From contig NZ_JAGPYQ010000002.1 of assembly GCF_018070025.1 (NCBI RefSeq), positions 1,054,001-1,118,000 on the forward strand: 64,000 nt of DNA. Direction: 5' to 3'. Source of the stretch: Streptomyces liliiviolaceus (GTDB lineage Bacteria > Actinomycetota > Actinomycetes > Streptomycetales > Streptomycetaceae). Each line of letters begins with the position of its first letter. The stretch's first letter is position 1. Both the position numbers and the translations under genes were made by a program. Shown here one piece after another: positions 53,754 through 62,123 of the stretch. The notes below the pieces were generated by a model. The model was not told where the DNA came from and ran no database searches. It saw only the letters and a program-made list of their open reading frames with translations.

Positions 53754-54506
53754 ATGCCGGACTCTGATCCACACGGCCACGGCGACCGGCTGGCGCCGGT
53801 GCTGCGGCCGGTGCGCGCGGGCAACGGCTTCGAGGAGGCGCTGGAGCAGATCCTCCAGGTCGTCCGGCTGGGTCTGGTCGCCGGGGGTGAACGGCTGCCC
53901 GCCGAGCGGGAGTTGGCGCAGCGGCTCGGGATCAGCCGGGTGACGCTCCGGGAGGTCCTGAAGGTGCTGCAGGACCAGGGGCTCGTCGAGTCCCGGCGCG
54001 GCCGGTACGGGGGCACCTTCGTACGGGTCCGTCCCGAGGCGACCGGGGCGACGGGCGGGGCCGCCCTGCGCAGGCGCGTCGAGGGGGTCGAGGGCATCGA
54101 CATCGAGGACGTACTGCGCTTCCGTGAGGTGCTGGAGGTCGGCGCGGCGGAACTCTGCGCGGCCCACGGGCTCTCCGGGGCGCGGGCCGGGCTCCTGCGC
54201 GATGCGCTGGCCCGCACGCAGGACGCTCCGCTGGCGGAGTACCGGCGCCTGGACACCCTCCTCCACCTCACCCTCGCGGAGCTGTCCGGTTCGCCGACCC
54301 TCACCGCCCAGTACGCGGCCGTCCGCTCGACCGTGAACGACCTCCTCGACTGCATCCCCCTGCTGGTACGCAACCTGGAGCATTCGCAGCGGCAGCACGC
54401 GGCGCTGGTCGAGGCGGTGCTGGCCGGGGACGCGGACGGGGCGCGCGGGGCGATGCGTGAGCACTGCGCGGGTACGGCTGCGCTGCTGCGCGGCTTCCTG
54501 ACGTAA
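53754..54506 (+). CDS. FadR-subfamily GntR transcriptional regulator
   Basis: The 250-residue protein has a GntR winged helix (about 30-95: AERELAQRLGISRVTLREVL, then LVESRRGRYGGTFV) and an all-helical FadR-type ligand domain (about 110-240, RFREVLEVGAAELCAAHGLS, then RRLDTLLHLTLAELSGSPTL). Divergence from the glnA4-aldehyde dehydrogenase-SDR operon makes it the likely regulator of amine use. ATG 53754 follows GAAGGGGG by nine bases. Confidence 0.87.
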   Translation: MPDSDPHGHGDRLAPVLRPVRAGNGFEEALEQILQVVRLGLVAGGERLPAERELAQRLGISRVTLREVLKVLQDQGLVESRRGRYGGTFVRVRPEATGATGGAALRRRVEGVEGIDIEDVLRFREVLEVGAAELCAAHGLSGARAGLLRDALARTQDAPLAEYRRLDTLLHLTLAELSGSPTLTAQYAAVRSTVNDLLDCIPLLVRNLEHSQRQHAALVEAVLAGDADGARGAMREHCAGTAALLRGFLT

Positions 54507-54581
54507 CCGGGCACTCGGCCGGTTCATTGGCAAAGGTATGAGTTCGCAGTCTTTGGACGACTCTCGGCGGGAGTGGTGGAT

Positions 54582-55292
54582 GTGGGGAGCGCGGGGACGG
54601 CCGACCGGCCGCTGATCGGGGTCAGTACGTATCTGGAGACGGCGCGGTGGGGGGTGTGGGAGCTGGAGGCGGCACTGTTGCCGGCCGGCTATCCGCGGCT
54701 GGTCCAGGCGGCGGGCGGGCTGGCCGCGATGCTGCCGCCCGATGATCCTGCGTACGCCGCGGGGGTCGTGGCCCGGCTCGACGGGCTGGTGATCGCGGGC
54801 GGCCCCGATGTGGACCCGTCCCGGTACGGGGCCGAGCGCGACCCGCGCTGCGGGCCCGAGGCGCGGGCGCGTGACGGCTGGGAGCTCGCGCTGATCGAGG
54901 CGGCGCTGGCGTCCGGGACGCCGTTGCTCGGCATCTGCCGGGGGATGCAGCTGCTGAACGTCGCGCTCGGCGGGACGCTCGTGCAGCACATCGACGGGCA
55001 TGTCGAGGCGGTGGGGGTGTTCGGACGGCACGTGGTGAAGCCGGTGCCGGGGTCGCTCTGCGCGGCCCTGCTCGGCGCTGAGGCGTCGTCCGTGCCGACG
55101 TATCACCACCAGGCGGTGGGGCGGATGGGGACGGGGCTCGTGGCGAGCGCGTTCGCGGAGGACGGCACGGTGGAGGCGGTGGAACTACCTGGCCCCGGAT
55201 GGACCCTGGGAGTCCAATGGCACCCGGAGATGGGGGTGGACCTGCGGGTGATGAAGGGCTTGGTACACAGGTCGACCCCTTCGGCGCCCTGA
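54582..55292 (+). CDS. Class I glutamine amidotransferase-fold gamma-glutamyl hydrolase (C26, PuuD-like)
   Basis: It should hydrolyse a gamma-glutamyl amide, releasing glutamate, as PuuD does in the gamma-glutamylated putrescine pathway. The 236 residues hold the triad Cys119 (LLGICRGMQLLNVALGGTL), His214 and Glu216 (VQWHPE), plus VIAGGPDVDPSRYG. I chose GTG 54582 with GGGAG eight bases upstream; GTG 54573 is also in frame. It follows the GntR gene by 75 bases and completes a ligase, dehydrogenase and hydrolase set around one regulator. Confidence 0.88.
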   Translation: MGSAGTADRPLIGVSTYLETARWGVWELEAALLPAGYPRLVQAAGGLAAMLPPDDPAYAAGVVARLDGLVIAGGPDVDPSRYGAERDPRCGPEARARDGWELALIEAALASGTPLLGICRGMQLLNVALGGTLVQHIDGHVEAVGVFGRHVVKPVPGSLCAALLGAEASSVPTYHHQAVGRMGTGLVASAFAEDGTVEAVELPGPGWTLGVQWHPEMGVDLRVMKGLVHRSTPSAP

Positions 55293-55865
55293 CCCTGGGC
55301 CCGGGGGCCGGCTTGAGTGTCGACTGCGGGCGGGTGGGGCGCGCGCCCGGGGGCCCACCGGGCGGTTTGTGTCTGCGGGTCCGCTGTGGCTGGTCGCGCA
55401 GTTCCCCGCGCCCCTAGGGGGTGGGGGCTGCGGCGAGTTGTCGGCTGGACGCCGATGGGGGCCGGGGGAGCTGCGGTGGGTTGTCGGGTGCGGGTCGACG
55501 ACGGTTGCTCGCGCAGTTCCCCGAGCCCCTGACGGGGCGAGGCAAGGCCGGACACGTCATGTCACGGAAACACCCCTACGAACCACCCTCAACCTCCAAC
55601 ACCCCACCAGAGGACCCACCCCCCAGGGGCGCGGGGAACGGCGCAACCAGCCACAGCGGACCCGCAGAACACAACCCGCCCGAAGCCACCCCCACTCAGG
55701 GGCGCGAGGAACGGCGCGACCAGCCACAGCGGACCCGCAGACGACGACCCGGCCGAAGCCACCCCCTCCCAGGGGCGCGGGGAACGGCGCGACCAGCCGC
55801 AGCGGGTCCGCAGCCGACGACCCGGTCCGAGGGCCCCCAGGCCCGGAGGGAACACCCCCCGCCCC
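55293..55865. repeat. Dispersed intergenic repeat, cluster G (five copies)
   Basis: The 573 bases between the convergent C26 and LysR genes hold two leftward copies (about 55397 and 55515) and three rightward copies (about 55625, 55698, 55772). Rightward copies have AACGGCGC in place of AACTGCGC, a variant limited to this cluster, and recur about every 73 bases. No gene is evident. Confidence 0.7.
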
Positions 55866-56813
55866 CTACGACCGCGTCAACGCCAAAAGATCCCGCGCAG
55901 GCCCCGCCGGCCGATGCCCCGTCGGCCACACCGCCCGGAGGGCCCGGCTCAGTCGGACCCCGTCCACCGGAATCTCCACCAGCCGCCGCGCGGACAGCTC
56001 CTCGCCGAGGGCCAGTTCGCTCAGGACCGCCGGCCCCGCCCCCGACGCCGCGGACGCCTTCACCGCCGTCGTCGACGACAGCTCGATCAGCGGGCGGGCC
56101 GGCCCGCCGAGCGCCGCGTCCAGCACCTGCCGCGTCCCCGACCCCTCCTCCCGCAGGATCAGCGGCGTAGCCGCCAACTCCCCCACGTCGAGCGCCCGCC
56201 GCCGCCGCGCCCACGCGTGCCCGGGCGCGGTGACCACGATCAGCCGGTCGTGCGCGATCACCACCGAGTCGAGCCCGCCCGCCACGGACACCCCCTCCAC
56301 GAACCCGAGGTCCGCCTCACCCGAGAGCACCCGCTCGGCCACCACCGTCGAGTTCCCGGCGAGCAGCGACACCGCCGTGTCCGGCCGCTGCCCCCGCAAC
56401 GCGATGAGCCAGCCCGGCAACAGGTACTCCGCGATCGTCATGCTCGCGGCCACCCTCAGCCGCGAGTCCCGCCGGTCCCGCAGCGCCTGCGCCCCCGCGT
56501 CGAACGCCTCCGCCGCCTCCACCACCCGCCGGGCCCAGTCCGTGACCAGCGCCCCCGCGTCGGTGAGCCGTGACCCCCTGGGCGACCGCTCCACCAGCGC
56601 GACCCCCAACTGCCGTTCCATGGAACGGATCCGGCTGCTGGCGGCGGGCTGGGTGATCCCGAGTTCCCGCGCCGCCCGGCCGAGGCTCCCGAGCCGCGCC
56701 ACGGCGAGCAGCAGCTCCAGCGCGCCCAGCTCGGGCACCCGGTGCGACAGCCCGCCGCCCGTCCCCGCCACCGCACGGACCGGCCGGTCGTCCGTCCCGT
56801 CACTCCGACTCAT
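55866..56813 (-). CDS. LysR-family transcriptional regulator
   Basis: The 315-residue protein has an N-terminal winged helix (about 28-88, LGSLGRAARELGITQPAASS, then GVALVERSPRGSRLTDAG) and a periplasmic-binding-like effector domain. It diverges from a TDT-family transporter, its likely target. TAAGGT six bases before ATG 56813, with no ribosome site, suggests a leaderless transcript. An imperfect T-N11-A-like repeat CATAA-N7-TTATG (56811-56827) overlaps both the -10 and the start codon. Confidence 0.88.
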   Translation of the reverse strand: MSRSDGTDDRPVRAVAGTGGGLSHRVPELGALELLLAVARLGSLGRAARELGITQPAASSRIRSMERQLGVALVERSPRGSRLTDAGALVTDWARRVVEAAEAFDAGAQALRDRRDSRLRVAASMTIAEYLLPGWLIALRGQRPDTAVSLLAGNSTVVAERVLSGEADLGFVEGVSVAGGLDSVVIAHDRLIVVTAPGHAWARRRRALDVGELAATPLILREEGSGTRQVLDAALGGPARPLIELSSTTAVKASAASGAGPAVLSELALGEELSARRLVEIPVDGVRLSRALRAVWPTGHRPAGPARDLLALTRS

Positions 56814-56827
56814 AAACCCACCTTATG
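56811..56827. promoter_or_regulatory. Candidate LysR site in the divergent promoter region
   Basis: CATAA-ACCCACC-TTATG is a 5-bp inverted repeat with a 7-base spacer that includes the LysR start codon and its TAAGGT -10 box. A second pair, TATG-CCCC-CATA, overlaps it on the right (56824-56835). Both fit LysR half-site geometry; the evidence is positional. Confidence 0.4.
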
Positions 56828-56883
56828 CCCCCATAGGCCGGAACTCCCTGGTGACCGCCCCGTCCGGGCGGCACCGTGGACGC

Positions 56884-58074
56884 ATGGTCACCGCCGTCCC
56901 CCGCCTTCCCACCCACAGAGGGCACACCGATCACCTCGGCCCCACCCGGCCCCGCCCCGCCCCCGCCGCCTTCACCGTCCGTCACCTCGGACCCAACTGG
57001 TACGCCCCCGTCATGGGCACCGCGATCGTGGCCACGGCGGGCGCCGGACTCCCGTTCGGCGCCCCCGGCCTGCGTACCGTCTGCACGGCGTTCTGGGCGC
57101 TCTCCCTGGTCCTGCTCACCGGCCTGCTCGTCGCACGGGCCGTGCACTGGGTCCGGCACGGGGACCGGGCGAGGGCCCACCTCATGGACCCGGCGGTGGC
57201 ACCGTTCTACGGGTGCCTGTCGATGGCCCTGCTCGCCGTCGGCGGCGGCGCCCTCGTCGTGGGCCGGGACTGGATCGGCACCCCGGCGGCGGTCGCCCTG
57301 GACACCGTCCTGTTCACCGCCGGCACCCTGACCGGCCTGACCGCCGCCGTGGCCGTCCCGTATCTGATGATCACGCGTCACCGGCCGGACGTCTCGCAGG
57401 TCGGCCCCGTCTGGCTGCTCCCCCTCGTCGCCCCGATGGTGTCCGCGGCCCTCGGCCCGCTGCTCGTCCCGCATCTGCCGCCGGGCGCGCCCCGCGCGAC
57501 GCTGCTGCTCGCCTGCTTCGCGATGTTCGGCCTGAGTCTGCTGGCCACGCTGGTGACGCTCCCGATGATCTTCGCCCGGCTCCTCACGGGCGGCCCGCCG
57601 CCGCTCGCCCTCACCCCGGCCCTGTTCCTGGTCCTGGGTCCGCTGGGGCAGTCCACGACGGCCGTGGACAAGTTCGCCGTCGCCGCGCCCGGGGTCGTAC
57701 CGGCCCCGTACGACCAGGGTCTCGTCGTCCTGGCGGTGCTCTACGGAGTGCCGGTGACGGGCTTCGCGCTGTTCTGGCTCGCGCTGGCCGGCGCGCTGGT
57801 GGTGCGGGCCCACCGCAGGGGCATGCGCTTCACGATGACCTGGTGGGCGTTCACCTTCCCGGTGGGCACCTGCGTCACCGGCGCCGAAGGGCTCGGACGG
57901 CACACGGGGCTCGCGGTCTACGACGGCCTCGCGGTCGCCCTGTACACCCTGCTGCTCGCCGCCTGGGCCGTGGCCGCCGCGCACACCGCCCGGGGCCTGT
58001 TCAGCGGACGGCTGCTCGCAGCGCCCCGGCCAGCGCTCCCGGGGCCTGCGCCAACGACGGCCCGTACCACGTGA
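56884..58074 (+). CDS. TDT/SLAC1-family (TehA-like) membrane transporter
   Basis: An inner-membrane protein of 396 residues with about ten predicted helices. The start of the fold, VRHLGPNWYAPVMGTAIVAT, is typical of the tellurite-resistance/dicarboxylate transporter family, whose members export anions such as sulfite, malate or tellurite. FGLSLLATLVTLPMIF and GPLGQSTTAVDKFAVAA are conserved-looking internal blocks. The substrate is not evident. Its last 74 bases overlap the 3' end of the convergent BtuF-like gene. Confidence 0.85.
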   Translation: MVTAVPRLPTHRGHTDHLGPTRPRPAPAAFTVRHLGPNWYAPVMGTAIVATAGAGLPFGAPGLRTVCTAFWALSLVLLTGLLVARAVHWVRHGDRARAHLMDPAVAPFYGCLSMALLAVGGGALVVGRDWIGTPAAVALDTVLFTAGTLTGLTAAVAVPYLMITRHRPDVSQVGPVWLLPLVAPMVSAALGPLLVPHLPPGAPRATLLLACFAMFGLSLLATLVTLPMIFARLLTGGPPPLALTPALFLVLGPLGQSTTAVDKFAVAAPGVVPAPYDQGLVVLAVLYGVPVTGFALFWLALAGALVVRAHRRGMRFTMTWWAFTFPVGTCVTGAEGLGRHTGLAVYDGLAVALYTLLLAAWAVAAAHTARGLFSGRLLAAPRPALPGPAPTTARTT

Positions 58075-58714
58075 GATGGCGTCCGTCGACGAGCGCGCAG
58101 GGCACCCCGGGGAACTCCTCGGGGCCGTCGTCCCGGGTGAAGCGGTACGGCTCGTCGGGCAACACGATCAGGTCGAGACGGGCGGCGCGCAGTGCGTCGG
58201 CGGGGACACGCGGATAGCGCTCGGCGTGGTCGGCGTACGCGTTGTCGACGCCTAGGCGCGCCAGCAGGTCCCCGGCGAAGGTGTCCCGGCCGACGACCAT
58301 CCAGGGGCGCCGCCAGATCGGCACGGCCGCGCGCAGCCGGACCGGCGGACAGGGCGGGTCGAGCCACGCCGCCTCGGCCTCGTCCAGCCAGCGCGGTCGC
58401 CCGCGTACACCGCACGCCGCTGTCACCCGCTCCAGTTCACGGAAGGCCCCCGGCAGATCCCGTACCTCGGTGACGAGGACCTCGATGCCCGCCTGCCGCA
58501 GCGCCGTCAGGTCGGGCTCGCGGTTCTCCTCCTCGTTGGCGATCACCAGGTCCGGGGCGAGCGCGACGATCCGCTCGACGTCCGGGTTCTTGGTGCCGCC
58601 GACGCGTACGACGTCGAGCCCGGCGGGGTGGCTGCACCAGTCGGTCGCGCCGACGAGGGTGCCCGGGGCGGACACGGCGACCGCCTCGGTGAGGGAGGGC
58701 ACCAGTGACACCAC
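58001..58714 (-). CDS. BtuF-like helical-backbone metal/cobalamin-binding protein without signal peptide
   Basis: The 237-residue protein starts directly with the binding-protein fold: VVSLVPSLTEAVAVSAPGTL, then WCSHPAGLD, then VERIVALAPDLVIANEEENR. That matches ABC-type cobalamin or siderophore binding proteins. There is no signal peptide or lipobox, so the product should stay in the cytoplasm, and no permease or ATPase gene is near. The start is GTG 58714; no in-frame start lies further upstream. It follows an XRE-cupin regulator by 37 bases, so the two are probably co-transcribed. Its 3' end overlaps the transporter gene. Confidence 0.8.
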   Translation of the reverse strand: MVSLVPSLTEAVAVSAPGTLVGATDWCSHPAGLDVVRVGGTKNPDVERIVALAPDLVIANEEENREPDLTALRQAGIEVLVTEVRDLPGAFRELERVTAACGVRGRPRWLDEAEAAWLDPPCPPVRLRAAVPIWRRPWMVVGRDTFAGDLLARLGVDNAYADHAERYPRVPADALRAARLDLIVLPDEPYRFTRDDGPEEFPGVPCALVDGRHLTWYGPSLAQAPGALAGALRAAVR

Positions 58715-58751
58715 CCTCGGCCGCGCTGTCGCGGCCGGGCCGGCGTGCTGC

Positions 58752-59315
58752 TCAACGGCTGAGATCGTCGACCGCCTCGATGTGGTCCGCGACCGCGACG
58801 ACCAGGACGCGGGTGTCCTCCTCGGTGGCCCGCCAGCGATGGCGCACCCCGCCGGTCAGATACAGGGTGTCGCCCTTGCCGAGGCGGTAGGCGCGGCCCT
58901 CCGCCTCGACCTCGACGACGCCTTCGGCCACGTACATCAACTCGTCGTTGCGGTGCTGGAACTCGCGGCCGGCGTCCTGGTCGCCGGAGAACTCCATGGC
59001 GTGCAACTGGTGGTGACCGCGCACCAGGGGGCGCACACGGGGCTCATGGGTGAACTCGGAGTCGTCGGCGCGCACCACGTCGACACTGCGCGCCGGGTCG
59101 GCTGCCGCCAGCAGTTCCACGCGGGTCGTGCCGAGGGCGTCGGCCACGCGTTCCAGGGAGCGCGTACTGGGCCGGGCCCGCTCGTTCTCGACCTGGCTGA
59201 GGAACGGCACCGACAGGCCACTGCGCTCGGCGACGACGGCGAGGGTCAGCTCCAGCGCCCGGCGCCGCCGCCTGACGGCCGCGCCCACTCGAAGGGATTC
59301 CTTGTTCTCGTCCAT
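58752..59315 (-). CDS. XRE-family regulator with C-terminal cupin domain
   Basis: The 187-residue protein has a lambda-repressor-like HTH (about 8-65, ELTLAVVAERSGLSVPFLSQ, then VENERARPSTRSLERVADAL) and a cupin-2 barrel (about 100-180, NDELMYVAEGVVEVEAEGRA, then LTGGVRHRWRA). Such regulators sense small metabolites through the cupin. It leads a two-gene unit with the BtuF-like protein. Confidence 0.88.
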   Translation of the reverse strand: MDENKESLRVGAAVRRRRRALELTLAVVAERSGLSVPFLSQVENERARPSTRSLERVADALGTTRVELLAAADPARSVDVVRADDSEFTHEPRVRPLVRGHHQLHAMEFSGDQDAGREFQHRNDELMYVAEGVVEVEAEGRAYRLGKGDTLYLTGGVRHRWRATEEDTRVLVVAVADHIEAVDDLSR

Positions 59316-59510
59316 CGCTTCGGCTCCCCCCTGTGCGTCGTCGGTGCGCGGGTTCCTGATGTGTTGTCTGCACCCTACGGGTGTTCGCCAAACCGTTTCA
59401 TGCGGCCGTCACATCCCCGTAAACATTGCCTCATCGGTCGTGTATATGCGGCGAGGGGCGGTCGGCACCGTACGGTACCGTCCGCCCCTCTTCGTCGTGC
59501 TCGTCCGTTA

Positions 59511-62123
59511 CTACGGAGTCATGCGTTCCACCATGTCCGGGTGCTCCTTGAGCCACGCGGCCACGGCGTCCTCCTCATGTCCCTGGCCGCGGTCCTTGAT
59601 CTCGGCCTCCAGGCTGCCGAGTTCGTCCTCGGTCATCTTGAAGTTCTTGATCCACTTGGTGAGCTGCGGATACTCGTCGGGGAACTTCTTGTTGGAGATG
59701 GTCCGGATCGTGTTGCCCTCACCGAACAGCTTCTTCTCGTCCGACAGCTTCGTCAGCTTGTACTCGCTGTAGGCCCAGTGCGGCGACCACAGGGTGACGG
59801 CGACGGGCTCCTTCTTGGCGTACGCGCGCTTCAGCTCGGCCAGCATCGCGGGCGTGGAGCCGTCGACGACCTTGTACTCCTTGTCGAGCCCGTAGCCCGG
59901 AAGCACGTCCTTCTTCAGGAGGTTCATCTCGCCGGTGCCCGGCTCGATCCCGATGATCCTGCCGTCGAACGTGTCGGCCTTGCCCTTGAGGTCCTCCAGG
60001 GACTTGACGTCCTTGACGTAGGAGGGCACCGCGATCTCCAGGGACGTCGGCTCGTACCAGGTGCCGAGGTCCTTCAGGTTGTCCTTGTGCTTGTTCCAGT
60101 AGTTCGACTGCGCGTACGGGAGCCAGGCGTCGAAGTTGAGGTCGATGTCGCCGGAGGCCAGGCCCGTGTAGACCGGGCCGACGTCCATCTGCTTCAGGTT
60201 CAGCGTGTAGCCGCGCCGGGCCAGGACGTTCTTCCACAGGTACGTGACGGCGACGTCCTCGTCCCACGGGAACCAGGCGACGTCGATGGCCTTCTTCGCC
60301 TCGGCGGGGGTGCTTGAGGAGGAGCTCGCGACCGGCGCCAGCTCGTCGACGACCTTGGAGTTGCTCTTCAGCCAGGTGCGCACGGCGTCCTGCTGGGCGC
60401 CCTTGCCGGCCTTGTTGATCTCCGCCTCAAGGCTGGTGAGCTGGTCCTCGGTCATCTTGAAGTTCTTGAGCCACTTGCCGACGATCGGGTCGTCCTTCGC
60501 GAACCCCTTGCGGGACAGCGTGTGCACACCGTCGCCCTTGCCCCAGGCGTTCTTGGTGTCCTTGAGCTTCTTCAGCTTGTACTCGCTGTACGCCCAGTGC
60601 GGCGACCAGAGCGTGCCGACGAACGGCTCCTTCTTGGCGTACGCGCGCTTCAGCTCGGCCAGCATCGCGGGCGTCGAGCTGTCGACGACCTTGTACTCCT
60701 TGTCGAGCCCGTACTCCTTGAGGACCTTCGTCTTGAGCAGGCCCATCATTCCGGCGCTGGACTCGATGCCGGTGATCTTGCCGTCGAACTCGCCGGCCTT
60801 GCCCTTGAGGTCCTCCAGGGTCTCGACGTCGTCCATGTAGGCGGGCACGCTCAGCTCCAGGGACGTCGGGCCGAACCAGGAGCCCATGTCGTCGAGCTGC
60901 TTGCCGTACTTCTTCCAGTACTCCGCGTGGGTGACGGGCAGCCAGGAGTCGGTCTGGAAGTCGATGTCGCCCTGCGCGAGGGAGGTGTAGAGGGGGCCCG
61001 CGTCGAACTGCTTGACGTCGACCTTGTAGCCGCGCTGCTCCAGGATCTCCTTCCACAGGAAGGTGGAGGCGACGCCCTCGTCCCAGGGGATGTAACCGAT
61101 GGTGATCTTCTTGCCCTGGCCGACGTTCTTCGAGTCGGACGCGGCCGTCTGGGTGTCGTCGGAGCCGAACATGCCCATGCCGCCCGCGACGAGCGCCAGC
61201 ACGACCACACCGATCACGGCCACGGTGGGCTGCGGGCGGTAGGTCCAGATCTTCAGGCCCTGCGCGGCGCGCAGCTTGGCGGCGGCGCGGCGGCCGAGCG
61301 GCGAGACCTGGGTGCCCAGCGCGCTGGTCATCCGGTCCAGGTAGATGGCGAGGATGACGATGGCGACGCCCGCCTCGGAGCCGAGGCCGACGTTCAGCTG
61401 GCCGATCGCCTCGTTCACGTCACCGCCGAGGCCGCCGGTGCCGACCATCCCCGCGATGGCGGCCATGGACAGACCCAGCATGATGACCTGGTTGACGCCC
61501 GCCATGACGGTGGGCAGGGCCAGCGGCAGCTGGACGCGCAGCAAGACGTTGCCGGGGGTGGTGCCGAACGCGTCGGCGGCCTCGACCAGTTCCTTGTCGA
61601 CCTGCCGGATGCCCAGTTCGGTCATCCGGACGCCGGGTGCCAGCGCGAAGATCAGGGTGGCCACGATGCCCGCGGGGGCGCCGGTGCCGAAGAACAGGAT
61701 CGCCGGGATCAGGTAGATCATCGCCGGCAGCGTCTGCATGAAGTCGAGCACGGGCCGCACGATGGCGCTGACCCGGTCCGAGCGGGCCGCCCAGATGCCG
61801 ACGGGCACGGAGATGACGAGCGCGATGATCGTCGCCACCAGGACGAGCGACAGGGTCACCATCGCGTTCTCCCACAGTTCGAGGGAGTCGATGAACGCGA
61901 ATCCCACGAAGGTGAGCAGACCTGCCGAGGTGCCGCGCAGCCAGAACGCGATGACCGCGAAGATGCCCGCGAGGAGGAGCGGTTCGGGGGCCTGGAGGAC
62001 GGCGTTGATGCCGTCGTAGGCGCCGAGGAAGACGGTCTTGAAGAAGTCGAAGAGCCACGCCATGTGGTTCAGCAGCCAGTCGACCGCGTCGTTGACCCAG
62101 TCGCCGAAGGGGACTCTAGGCAT
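59511..62123 (-). CDS. Glycine betaine/proline-type ABC permease fused to two substrate-binding domains
   Basis: An osmoprotectant importer subunit of 870 residues. The first 270 form the permease, with the EAA loop EAADAFGTTPGNVLLRVQLP (181-200) that docks the ATPase. One further helix (about 299-317) leads to two OpuAC-type binding domains, about 339-597 and 612-870, separated by a Ser-rich linker. Both contain the ligand-box Trp residues (PWDE, DSWLP or DAWLP, WSPHWAY) and are strongly alike. OpuA-type proteins usually carry one such domain. The ATG overlaps the end of the ATPase gene by 8 bases. Confidence 0.92.
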   Translation of the reverse strand: MPRVPFGDWVNDAVDWLLNHMAWLFDFFKTVFLGAYDGINAVLQAPEPLLLAGIFAVIAFWLRGTSAGLLTFVGFAFIDSLELWENAMVTLSLVLVATIIALVISVPVGIWAARSDRVSAIVRPVLDFMQTLPAMIYLIPAILFFGTGAPAGIVATLIFALAPGVRMTELGIRQVDKELVEAADAFGTTPGNVLLRVQLPLALPTVMAGVNQVIMLGLSMAAIAGMVGTGGLGGDVNEAIGQLNVGLGSEAGVAIVILAIYLDRMTSALGTQVSPLGRRAAAKLRAAQGLKIWTYRPQPTVAVIGVVVLALVAGGMGMFGSDDTQTAASDSKNVGQGKKITIGYIPWDEGVASTFLWKEILEQRGYKVDVKQFDAGPLYTSLAQGDIDFQTDSWLPVTHAEYWKKYGKQLDDMGSWFGPTSLELSVPAYMDDVETLEDLKGKAGEFDGKITGIESSAGMMGLLKTKVLKEYGLDKEYKVVDSSTPAMLAELKRAYAKKEPFVGTLWSPHWAYSEYKLKKLKDTKNAWGKGDGVHTLSRKGFAKDDPIVGKWLKNFKMTEDQLTSLEAEINKAGKGAQQDAVRTWLKSNSKVVDELAPVASSSSSTPAEAKKAIDVAWFPWDEDVAVTYLWKNVLARRGYTLNLKQMDVGPVYTGLASGDIDLNFDAWLPYAQSNYWNKHKDNLKDLGTWYEPTSLEIAVPSYVKDVKSLEDLKGKADTFDGRIIGIEPGTGEMNLLKKDVLPGYGLDKEYKVVDGSTPAMLAELKRAYAKKEPVAVTLWSPHWAYSEYKLTKLSDEKKLFGEGNTIRTISNKKFPDEYPQLTKWIKNFKMTEDELGSLEAEIKDRGQGHEEDAVAAWLKEHPDMVERMTP

